Below are positions 37,101 through 49,100 of a DNA stretch of 64,000 bases, in pieces; positions within the stretch are counted from its first letter, which is position 1, and every line of letters begins with the position of its first letter. A program made the position numbers and the translations under genes. The notes beneath the pieces are model-generated. The model saw only the letters and a program-made list of their open reading frames with translations, was not told the origin of the DNA and did not search any database. The stretch is from Pisaster brevispinus (lineage: Eukaryota > Echinodermata > Asteroidea > Forcipulatida > Asteriidae), in contig JAMKCF010000002.1 in assembly GCA_023634235.1 (NCBI GenBank), positions 14,875,091-14,939,090 on the forward strand. The letters are read 5' to 3'.

Positions 37101-40100
37101 GTGTTATAAACTATAAATTTGACTTAGGATGTTTTTTGTACAAGCTGGAATCAACGCAAGAATCACCAATATGTGTAACTGTCTACTTACCCTAACATAG
37201 TGTAGATGGTGTTGTAAACTTTCGTTTAGCAGCCGGATGTCATCTTGTGTCAACATCGGCCCAGAGAAATATTTCTCAACAACTTTTGTCTGAAAAAGGC
37301 ATTTTAAAAATGATCAAAAGGTCACGCCAACAATACCCTTGAAAAACCCAGAAATGAAGTTTCAAATGTCAATTTTTTAAGAAAAAAGAAAGAAAGAAGA
37401 AAACAAAGCAGCTTTTGCTTACCACACAAAAATGACTGGTGGCATAAATGTTAAAACAGTCTAAACAAAACAGTGTTGTGTAACTCGTAACTTGTATTCA
37501 GACTCGAGTCATGATGGTCAGTGACTCGGACTTAGACTTGAGCAACGTCGATCAACGACTCGGACTCGAACTAAACAATGATCAAAGACTCGAACAATGG
37601 CCAATGACAACACACGACTCAAGAAACCTCTTGAAACTGACTAGATCATGGGATGAAGGGAAACACGACACAGGTAAAAAAAACCACCATATTTTAAACT
37701 GATGCAGCATGAGGGAAAATGAAGCAGATGGAATAAGTTGTTGCTCTACACAATAAAATTAATTCATTAAATATAATAGGGAGACCGCCAACATAGGGCT
37801 GGATAGCTCAGTTGGTAGAGCGCCGGTCATTAATCGGGAGGTCGTTGGTTCAAGTCCCGCTCCAGGCAATGTTTCTTTGTTCAAACCCAAATTAAATTTA
37901 ATCAACTTACATTGTCTTCAGCAAAGACGGAGAGTGACAGGAAGGCTCCTAAAAGAGAGAGTTTTTCGACTTCTCTGCCAGCAGCGCCGGTGATGGGGTC
38001 TGGTAACCACTCAGGTAAGGACGTAATCTGAAAATAGTACAGGAATATTATCAACTATGGAGTTGTCTGGAGCACCAGTTCTGGTGTTGTCTGAACGCGG
38101 TTCCCGATCATGGCAATGGTGTCCTTGAGAAGGACACTTTGCTTTGTCCTTCTGACGGGACGCCAAGCCGTAGGCCCTATATGTCATGTCATGCATAGAA
38201 AGGATCCGGTACAATTTTCATTATGAGAGAAGGGTTTGAAGAGATGCATACTTACAAGCTTGCATATAGGTTTGGAGTTTCCTAATTTGATTTTGCACAA
38301 CTCGTTCATTGCCTGTGGGTCGAAGGAAAACAGGTTGTTAAAATTGCTACTAATGCTGACACAAAGAGGACAGATGGAACTTGGAAATATTGCCAGATTC
38401 TCCCAATTATTTTGTAAAACTAAACTACTCACAGTTAACGAAGCTTTGTACTTGTCGTTGTCTAGGGAGCATCTCTGTATCTCCTGCACAAGACCTACCA
38501 ACACCGGGGTAAATATCTGTAAACAAACAACAGTAAACAAATAAACATCTAAATCAATGTAATCATTGTGGTCACGCTATACAGTGCCTCTGCCACAGGA
38601 TGCAAAGTGCTGTACTCTCTAATGATTCATTATCATCCACTGTGGTTTTGACTGATTGATGAACTATGACAGCCTGCTATATGAGATTATGTGGTGAAAA
38701 TGGTGAATGCATCTACACAGTCAACCCTCCTACTGTCTGACCATTAAATATCATCCACTGTGGTTTTGAATGATAGATGCAATATGAAACTATGTGGTTA
38801 ATGCATCTACACACAGTACAGAGTCAACCCTCCTACTGTTTGACCATTCAATAACATGTGGTAGATGCATCTACACAGTATGTAAGAGAGAGTTTCAAAC
38901 CAACTGGTAAAACGAACCAACTGGTAAAACGATAAAATTTCTTTCTTTCTCCCCAGTAACAGAGTGGTTATAACTCCAACAAATTGAAAAAACAAAAACA
39001 ATCTGGGCGCCTCCTACTCCATGGGGAGAAGGGTGGGGGTGGGGGGGGGAACTCACCAATCCAAAACTGGATGCATCTTCATGGGTGGCTGCAACCAGGT
39101 CTCGAAGGAAGCCCGTGGGAAGAGAGTGCGCAAGGAGATGTGGCAAAAGCACGGAAGGAGCAGTCCTGCAAGGAACAAAGTGTAAAAATCCAAGTCACAA
39201 CTGTGTCCTTGAGCAAGACACGTAACTTTATTTGCTTCTCTTCACCCGAGGGTGAATGGGTAAAGCCCAGTTCCTACTTCACATGAATTGCAAAAGCGAA
39301 GCGAATTTCCTTCACAATTGGGAAAACAGCGAGTACCAGATTGTTTGCATCATAATTGACATTATTGATATTATTATTACAGGCCTGGAATTTCATCTTT
39401 GAGAGGGCAAGGCCATTTTCATTTTGCAAAGAGCACTTCCATTGGAAAGTCTGAAAGTTTATGGACAACTTTTGATGGGGCACCAAGGCCAAGATTAGGG
39501 GCAACAGAGGCCATGGCCTCCGTGGCCTCCGTGTCATTTCAGGCCTGTTTTTATTAGTTCATTTCATCACAGCATGCAAAAGAAAGCTAACATTCCTTTG
39601 TGCTGGTAACTCCTCCAGTCAGGCTACGTCCCGTAGCCTTAGATCTCAAGGGTCTCTCTCAGAATCCTCGCTGTTCCCAAAAGCGCCACCTTCTGTAACA
39701 GATCTACCCTCAAATTTATCGCTATTTCATCTAGAGGTTTCCCCAGTGCTTATGATATGGTGCCAAGTGTTCCAACCACGACTATTGTTATTGTTACTAT
39801 TATTACTATTATTGCTATTATTATTTAAGTTCTACAAACTAATCATGATTGATGGGTTGTTCATATTTCCTGCATTCCTACCCTGGCTGAGTGAAGGCTC
39901 CCTGCAGGACCAACGCTGCATGGTACACGCACTGTGATCTGGCAGCGGACACCAGCTTCTTGAACTGTGTCTGACTGTACTTCTGTAAAAACACAAACAA
40001 AAGTAGTAACAACGAAACGTCATTCAACTGTGACACACTGTGATCTGGCAGCCGACACAAGTTTCTGGAATTGTGTCTGACTGTACTTCTGTAAAAACAC

Positions 40101-43100
40101 AAACAAAAGTAGTAACAACGAAACGTCATTCAACTGTGACACACTGTGATCTGGCAGCCGACACAAGTTTCTGGAATTGTGTCTGACTGTACTTCTGTAA
40201 AAACACAAACAAAAGTAGTAACAACGAAACGTCATTCAACTGTGACACACTGTGTTCTGGCAGCAGACACAAGTTTCTGGAGTTGTGTCTGACTGCACTT
40301 CTGTAAAATCACAAACAAAAATAACAGCAACGAAACGTCATTCAACTGTGACACACTGTGATCTGGCAGCTGACACAAGTTTCTGGAGTTGTGTCTGACT
40401 GCACTTCTGTAAAAACACAACAAAAGTAATAACAACGAAACATCATTCAACTGTGACACACTGTGATCTGGCAGCTGACACCAGCTTCTTGAACTGTGTC
40501 TGACTGTACTTCTGTAAAAACACAAACAAAAGTAGTAACAACGAAACGTCATTCAACTGTGACACACTGTGATCTGGCAGCCGACACAAGTTTCTGGAAT
40601 TGTGTCTGACTGTACTTCTGTAAAAACACAAACAAAAGTAGTAACAACGAAACGTCATTCAACTGTGACACACTGTGATCTGGCAGCCGACACAAGTTTC
40701 TGGAATTGTGTCTGACTGTACTTCTGTAAAAACACAAACAAAAGTAGTAACAACGAAACGTCATTCAACTGTGACACACTGTGTTCTGGCAGCAGACACA
40801 AGTTTCTGGAGTTGTGTCTGACTGCACTTCTGTAAAATCACAAACAAAAATAACAGCAACGAAACGTCATTCAACTGTGACACACTGTGATCTGGCAGCT
40901 GACACAAGTTTCTGGAGTTGTGTCTGACTGCACTTCTGTAAAAACACAACAAAAGTAATAACAACGAAACATCATTCAACTGTGACACACTGTGATCTGG
41001 CAGCTGACACAAACTTCTTGAATTGTGTCTGACTGCACTTCTGTAAAATCACAAACCAAAATAACACAATGACAAGTCTTTAAATTGTGCCACACTGTGG
41101 TCTAGCAGCAGACACAAGCTTCTTGAATTGAGTTCGACTGTAATGCCGACAATTTCTTTCACTCTCCCAACTACCCAACAGTCTGACAAAAAAACTGCCA
41201 TGTTAAAATTCCAAAACATAATATACACACACACTTCCATCTTTTTGATTGTTTGATTTATTAAGGTTGTGAAGCCAAGGATTCGCAGGAAAGCGAACTT
41301 AATCACTGTACTAGCCAAGAGCCCCATGGAGAGCAGACAAAGAAAAAAGTTTCAGTTTTAGTTGTGGGAGGAAAACCCCAGAGAATTGTTCCAGGGAAAA
41401 CCATGCCATCAGGTAGGGACTGAAACCCCAATCCCAACGTCCCTTATCCCCAATGGAGAGAAGACAAGAAAGTTAGTTTCACTTTTAGATGTGGGAGGAA
41501 AACCCCAGAGAACTATTTCAGGGTACCAGTGAGACACATGACCATCCCACGTGAGTGCCATTGTATGGATGTTACAACGATGGTCGGGACCTAATGGATT
41601 GTGGCATTGTGAAAAAAGTGCCGGAAATCATTTCCTGGCTTCCCTGCTTTGTCATTCCTACTCAGAAATTATCGTTATGATAACCCAGAATTTTTTTTTT
41701 TAGGAATTCGTTGAATCAGTTGAAAAGTAAACAAGCCTTGTTAAAAAAGTACCGCCATTAAATTTCAGGGCTCCTTAAATTTTGGGGTTGAACAATGAAA
41801 AAATTGACTAGAGTAGGATTTGAACCTGCAACCTCCGGATTAACATGCCAGTGTCTAGAGGTTTTTGTCCCCCCGTGTGTGGGTGCCCCCATAAGGTAAA
41901 GGAACACGAGCTGAAGCAAGTTGATTCAAAAGAGGGCGCTATCAGATGAAAATTTTAGACAATTTGCAGTATGGGGGGACAGAATCTCCCAGGAGAATCT
42001 CCTGCCACACTGGTGCTCTACTAACTGACCCCTAATGTTGGCAGTATCCCTATTTAGTCAATATCTTTTTTCGGGGGTGCCAGTCAGAAGCCATTCAACC
42101 TGTGACTGCCACGTAGCCAAGGATTACACCCAAGTTTACGATACAACCTGGGAAGCGGCAGCAGAGGAGAGGCGACTTTTTATTTCAAATATCAAGTAAT
42201 AAACCACACAGGAAACTGACTGAGTCAATTTTAACTAATTTTGGGTTGATCAAAGAATAAAAAAAATTTTAAAGAGGAGGATTAGAATCTGCTATTTTAG
42301 GAGATACAAGTTTTTTTTTGCACTGACATGATGGAAGCTTCAATATATAGAGAACAGAAAGTACACTGACCATTTTTTAAAACAGCACGTCAATGTTTGT
42401 TTTTCAGAGGGCATTCACTTTGTCCATGCTTTAGTTTCAATGTTTGCTTTATTACCGTGTTTAAAAAAACATACCTCCATCCTCTAAATTTCATTGGAAA
42501 GACCACAGAACCTATCTGTGAAAATATTATTCAATTTGACATCTGTAGTGAACATTTGTTTGGATTCTGTCAGGAATTGTTTGCAAGTTCATATGTGGTT
42601 ATTTTTGCATTTTTTATTTGGCAAATAGAACGAAGAGCCGATGAGCGGGGTATGAGTACCTTGGGTGAGGCACGTTCCTCGGCCGTGACACGCCGGTAAC
42701 ACTGGAGAACATATGATACCATCTCTGACTCCGGATTCTCTGGTTCCCTGCCACACTGGTCCCCAGCACTACTGGGCAGTGGAGACGTCTGCTGTGATGA
42801 ACTGTGGGGAAAAAACAAAACAAAACACAGACATCTTATCTTACTATTGGGATTAGAGTTCAACATGGATCTATAACTAAGGCTTGGAGGAAATTATAGA
42901 CTGGTCCCTTTGAGATGAGAAGAAAAAGTGCCTTTGTCACTGTAAAACACAAGGAACAAGACAAAGATACTTCCTTGCTGCCATTTCTGACATCACATTT
43001 TAGGGCGTGTTGTGGCCGAGTGGTTTAGTGCATCGGACTCAAGTTCTGATGGCTAAGTCATCAGGGTGTGGGTTCGAATCCCGGTCCTTGAGCAAGACAC

Positions 43101-46100
43101 TTAACTGTAGTTGCTTCTCTTCACCCAGGGGTAAATGGGTACCTGTGAGGGCAGAGACGGTTTTTGTGAACCCACACCCCGATGACTTAACCACCAGAAC
43201 TTGAATTCGCTACTCTAAACCGCTCGGCCATGACACCCTATAAAAAATCCAGCTGCCGAAATGGCCGAACCAAGATCTACCATGTGATGACATAGAGTGA
43301 ACTGCGCCCACACAGAAGAATTTCATGAAATAAGACTTGAGTTTTTAATACATCGTAGGTACCTTTGTGGGGAGTGGCCCCCTGTGGCCACTGTCGATGA
43401 GCTAGCAGATAGGTTAGCAAACGGGTTACCGGTGCACGCATGCTGCGTAAGCACCTCCATCATCACCTGACCAATCAGGTCTTCCGTATTGGAAAATACT
43501 TCACAAAAAAGAAAAAAGAAAGAACGTGTTTTTTAACAAGTAAACACCACAAAACACTAATACTGGATCTTTGAGGTTTTGGGGTCGATTTAACAAAGAT
43601 AGTCCTAACTTAGGACTAGTCCTAGGAGTTATTAAAATCTTACGGCTAGTCCTAAGTTAGGATAAGTAACTCGTCCTACCTGGAGATAAGACTAGTCTTA
43701 ACTCTTTGTGAGATCCACCCCAGGGCATCCTAACATTTAACACAGGGCTCTAGTTGGGGGAAAAAAACCCACAAGCCTGCATGGCTTGTAGCTCAAAGCT
43801 TTTACTGGACCAGAGAATCCGTTACAAGGTCGGAATTAAAATGAAAAGAACACTATCTACACAGTTTCACATTTGAGCTGTTTTTGGAACAAGCATTAAG
43901 AGAAGATTTATCTCATTTTTCTTATGGGTAGTACTTCAATACTCAATGAACTTAAAAGATTTTCCGTTTAAATTATAAATACATTGAGGCGTTATTATTC
44001 AAAAACACGAGACCGCCGGACTTGTACGGTCATAAGCTTACTGGCCCAATACTAAAATCACTGGCCTCGGGCCTGCGGTCCAGTGTTAATTCCGGGGCCT
44101 GTAACATTTACTATATTTAATTTGGAATTAAAAAAAGCACTGTATAATCTGTGAAGCAGCAGCAATGTTTTTTTCACCTTGCTCAGGCTCTTCTGCAAAT
44201 TCAGTGGCCAGCCCAGCCAGATACACCACGTCACGCCCCTGCTCTTTCCAAGACACTCGGAAGACGCGGGACACCATCTGTAAAAGATCTGCCTCACTCA
44301 GTGTCTTCTGGGAAGGTTCCTGCTGAACGGAATCCGGATGAACTCAATGTTACCGACAAATTTGAACACCTAAATGTCCTTACAATTTACATAAAGTTTG
44401 GTTCTTGTCAATATAATCCTGATTTATAGACAGAATTATAAAGAAAGATACCATCAAAGTCACATGTGAAAGTTTCAGCTGAATACAGTGTCTACTTGCT
44501 GAGAAAACAGCAAAAAAAAAAGTCACAGTATTGTCACAAGAATGTCCATCCCATTTAGCGAGGTGACAGCAGGTACCAACCGCTTCCTGGCTGCAACATT
44601 CGCAAACTGGACACCAGCCCTCAAAAATCAGAGAAACGCTTCATGCATGTTCCCACTAAACAGGGCTGGAATTCGGGTCAAAAATCTACAAGACCGCATA
44701 GGGTTGCACTGTAGCTCAGCATTTTCACCAGAGCAGAATTCTATTTACAAGAATCAACATGAAAAAAGCAATAAGCGAGGATTTATCTCATTTGTACAGT
44801 CTATCGGTGTTCTCAATCTTACCTTCTCCGCAGACAACTTCTTTACTTTCTTGTCCGTTTCTTCTAACTCTGGATTCTCGATTCCTGAGTCCACGTCCAT
44901 CTGGGACTGGCTCCTTTTAGGAAAAATACAGGAGAACTGGGAGATGAGTTTGCGAATCATAGTTTTTGTTGTTGACTTTTTTCCCCTGGCAAAAAAACTC
45001 TAACGAAACAAAAAAAAGCTTGACTTGTGGTCGGTGATGGATGTTCTCTTTAAATGTTGAATGAAACACACAGGAGTCCCGAACGCTTTTTGTCTGCGAT
45101 GACCAAAAGGATATTCACTTCATTCACATAATCGTCAGTCTACGTTTCGGTATTAACAAAGATTTTGAAGTATTTGCAAGACAGCAAAGACTCTAGACTA
45201 CAGTCGACTGCAACGCTCTCCGAGTTGGGCTAAGAGCTAGTATGAGACAATCCAACCATCACAGTTATCAGCTCTTCCAACCGTTCAGGACCGACTGCTC
45301 ATTAACGACAATTCCACAATCCTGATCCCAAAGGAGCTCAACCATTTCCTGGTTGCATTCACGGAGATAGGAAATCTGGTTTTATTTGAAAAATTGAATT
45401 CTGAAAAGGATAAACTTTTAAAAATATATATATAACAAATTGCTTGATTCCTGTTTTACTTTTATATCCCCCTTCTGGAGATTCAATCCCTGGAAACCGA
45501 ACAAGGCAATTGTTTGTTTGTGGTCAGAACCATTATCAACAGAAACAAAAAGTGACGGGCTATTTTTTTTCCCTTTCCCTGAGCATTGATTACTCAATGA
45601 GGAAATTGTGCCAGATGAGATCCTGTACACAGGGGCTCCAAGGTCAACTTCAGTTTTGTGATCCACTCATTTACCCGATACATAATCTTAATGAAAATGG
45701 GTAAAAACTGTGTAAAATGCTACTATGTTTGATACACTTCAAGCGCAATTTTTGTCAAAATAAAAAAAAAGTTTGTTGACATCACATTTCAAATAATGAT
45801 CTGTACCGTAAATGGTCTGAATTTTCAACTCATTCTTTCATGCTATTCAATCAAAACAACATTGGATCTTGTATTATAACTCAAGATGATATTTGAAATG
45901 TAATACGCCTTTTAATGCTGTAACCAAACTTCAAATTCTGGGCAAAAAAAAATCACAAAACCTGCCCTTTTATTTACAGCATTGGAGACATTGGTAACAA
46001 AAATATCTAACTCACTTCATTTTAAAACGGTCACTTAACACGGTCAACCCTCCTGGTAAATATCAACCACATACAGTGTGTAGTTTTGAATGACCTTTGC

Positions 46101-49100
46101 ACAATGCCAGCCTACAGTGTGGTATCATGTGGTGGATGCATACACAGTACACAGTCATGAGTCAACCCTCCTACTGTCTGACCATTTAATATCATCCACT
46201 GTGGTTTTGAATGAAAGATCAACTATGCCACCCGGCAAAATGATACCATGTGGCGAATGAAACTACACAATACAGTCAACCCTCCTACTGTCTGACCATT
46301 TAATATCATCCACTGTGGTTTTGAATGATAGATTAACTATGCCACCCGGCAAAATGATACCATGTGGCGAATGAAACTACACAATACAAAGTCAACCCTC
46401 CTACTGTTTGACCATTTAATATCATCCACTGTGGTTAATGATAGATAACAGATGGCAGCCTATAATACGATAAAATTTGGTAAATGCATCTACACAGTCA
46501 CATAGTCAACGCTCCTACTGTCTGACCATTCAATATCATCCATGTGGTTTTGATTGAAACCTACACTACACCAGCCTGCAATACGATATCATGTGGTGAA
46601 TGCACATTACACGCTCAATCACGCCACCATGCGCAACCCATGTAGTTGACTGGTTTCGAATGGTTGTTCAAATCCTAGGGAAATGTTACCAGAGTAGGAG
46701 GCCGAGTCATTTCGGTGATATTATATCTCACCCATCAAGGCCGTTCCAAGAAATCTTGCATTTGTTGATCTAGTATTAATTAGCAATTCTGGCATTTACT
46801 TTCGGCGAAATGGAGGAGTTGAGTTTTCTACTAATCTTAACCAAACAGGATGTATAATAAAAAATAATCACAGTGTTAGCCAGAGGGGGGTGTCTGGGTA
46901 TCTTTTGGACATCCTGTTTTAAAGTTGGACACCCTGTTTTATCTGTCATTTTGCATGTAAATGTATTGACATTTGTAAGTGAACAATTTGGACACCCAGT
47001 TTTTAAACTTGCAGCAAATCTGGACACCCTTTTACCAAATTTTTGCTAAAACCTTGATAATAATAATTTGGTGAATTTATATTGCGCTCTCTTCGGGACC
47101 AGCCTGTTTGAGACCGCATGACAATAAAAAATACCAGTAAGAAAATTACACGAGAAAAAGTTTAAAGCAAGACCACACCGGAAAAAATAAGTTGAAATCA
47201 AGACAAAAGACCACCACGATACTGTCTAAAAAGATACAAGCTTTAAAAAGTACACTATAAAATATCAACCATGCTGTGTATACAAATTATAAGCTTTCTC
47301 ATCCCTCTCTCCCTTTTCCTGAAATTATCAAAACATTGTTTCTTGCTTAAAATAGCTTGGGTGCTCACCAAAAAAAACCAAGTGAGGCTTAGATACAACG
47401 TTTTTGAAAAATCAAGATACGTTTTTGCACTGTCAACGATAATGTGTTCTTGGTCTTCCTGTTAAAAGTTGATAAGAATCATATCCTGCCACTTTCAGTT
47501 CAAACTGTAGGGCTCTAAAGTTTCTTCCACTCTGTACAAACTGTTTTGTTTAACATGTGATTTGATACGCCACATTGAACGCACAAACATGAATGAAGTG
47601 TAGCAATGCGACGCCTTTCGCCAACACTAGGTGGCAGCAGACTCACCAAATGAATCCACTATTCTTGAAAAAGGGGTGTGTGGGAGAACAGCAGCTAATG
47701 GTTGTACAGTTTATGAATGGGGCCCCCCAGCAAAGACATTGACTAAATTGGGAAACTCTCCCAATAGAGAGCCAGGTAGCATGGGTACGTAAACCTTGGG
47801 GCTGCAGGTTTAAATCCCGTTCTAGTAATTTTTTTTCTTCTTTTTGTTCACCCAAATTTTGATTTTGTTTTGTAACTATTAACAAGTTAGTTTCTCTTGT
47901 GTTGTATTACTCAATATTAGCTGGTTGTCTACCAGAGTTCCCCCCAGGATTTGTCAAAACTGTGGGGGCATTCTGGACCCAAATTTTGGAACTTTGGCCT
48001 AACCACGCTGAATTGAAACGAGGTCCTTGAAATATTTCCTAATTGGTGTGTTTACCTCGGTTTTACAAGCCCTTCTGTACAATCTGGAGCATTCTAAAAG
48101 GTTTTATCTTGATGGTTTTTTTTTTGTGAATTTGATCTGAAATCAACTTTTTTTGTGTGCGTATCAGCACGCAATGGGAGACTTTGGAATGTAAGGTGGC
48201 AGCAGACTTACCAGGTAAATTTCCATTGTTTACGTAGTTGTGGGCGTGCGCACATTACCAAGAACAATGGATTTACCGGGCAAGTCTGCTGCCACCTAGC
48301 GTCCCAAAAGTCCTCCATAGGCGCAGGTCTGCCTGATACGCTAGCTTGTGCATGGAGAGAACTCTGTGTATACTGCCACCTAGTGACTAACAGACTCTTA
48401 CCCCTGGTCACACGTCTCCGAATCCATCTCCATACTAGCTGGAAATCCCGAGTCAAGGCTGTCATGCACATTGAGGGCGCTCTCCATTGATTCTGCCGCC
48501 TGACTTTGACTGCTCTGTGATTCGTCTTTAGCGATTACAAAATAGAAATTCCATAAAACAAATATTACAAGACATGGCATTTGATTGGATTTTATATGGT
48601 TTTGGTATGGTTTTTAAAAGTCACATGCTGAAGTTTCAGCTGAATACAGTCACGTGTCTAGTTGCTGAGAAAACTGAAAGAAACTGTCATGGTAATTTCA
48701 CAACTTTGAATCCATCCTTGTTTAGCGAGATGACAGCGGGTACCAACCGCATCTCTGGCCGCAGCAATCGCGAAACATACACCAACCCTCAGAAATCTGA
48801 GAAACGATTCATGCATGCATCGTTTCTCAGATTCAAATGTTTTTGGCTGAAACATTTTCTGAACCATATTAATTCCAAGAAACTAGTAAATTTTTACTAT
48901 CAACAGCAGGAAGCAATAATGAGTCAGGAATTCATTAAAAAATCAATCAGTTATTATGCAATTTCAATAAAAAACATAAGAACATGTTTCAAGGAAAATT
49001 ACACAGGTAATTATCTCTGGTAGTAAGAGGATTAAAAAGAATGTTACTGTTAGAAAAAACAAGCAAAATTATACCATAAACCTACTGGATGTAACATGAA

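Noticed and set aside
37797..37868. Functional tRNA gene
   Set aside because: Stem mismatches, an anticodon unlike its closest tRNA-Lys, and repeated copies with the same leader show a SINE.
39832..41012. Repeated minus-strand open frames ([15 protein letters not shown] type) suggesting a repeat protein
   Set aside because: They are the wrong frame of the 106-bp exon-derived array; the frame that matches UBE4B is the other one, and only the true exon is spliceable at both ends.
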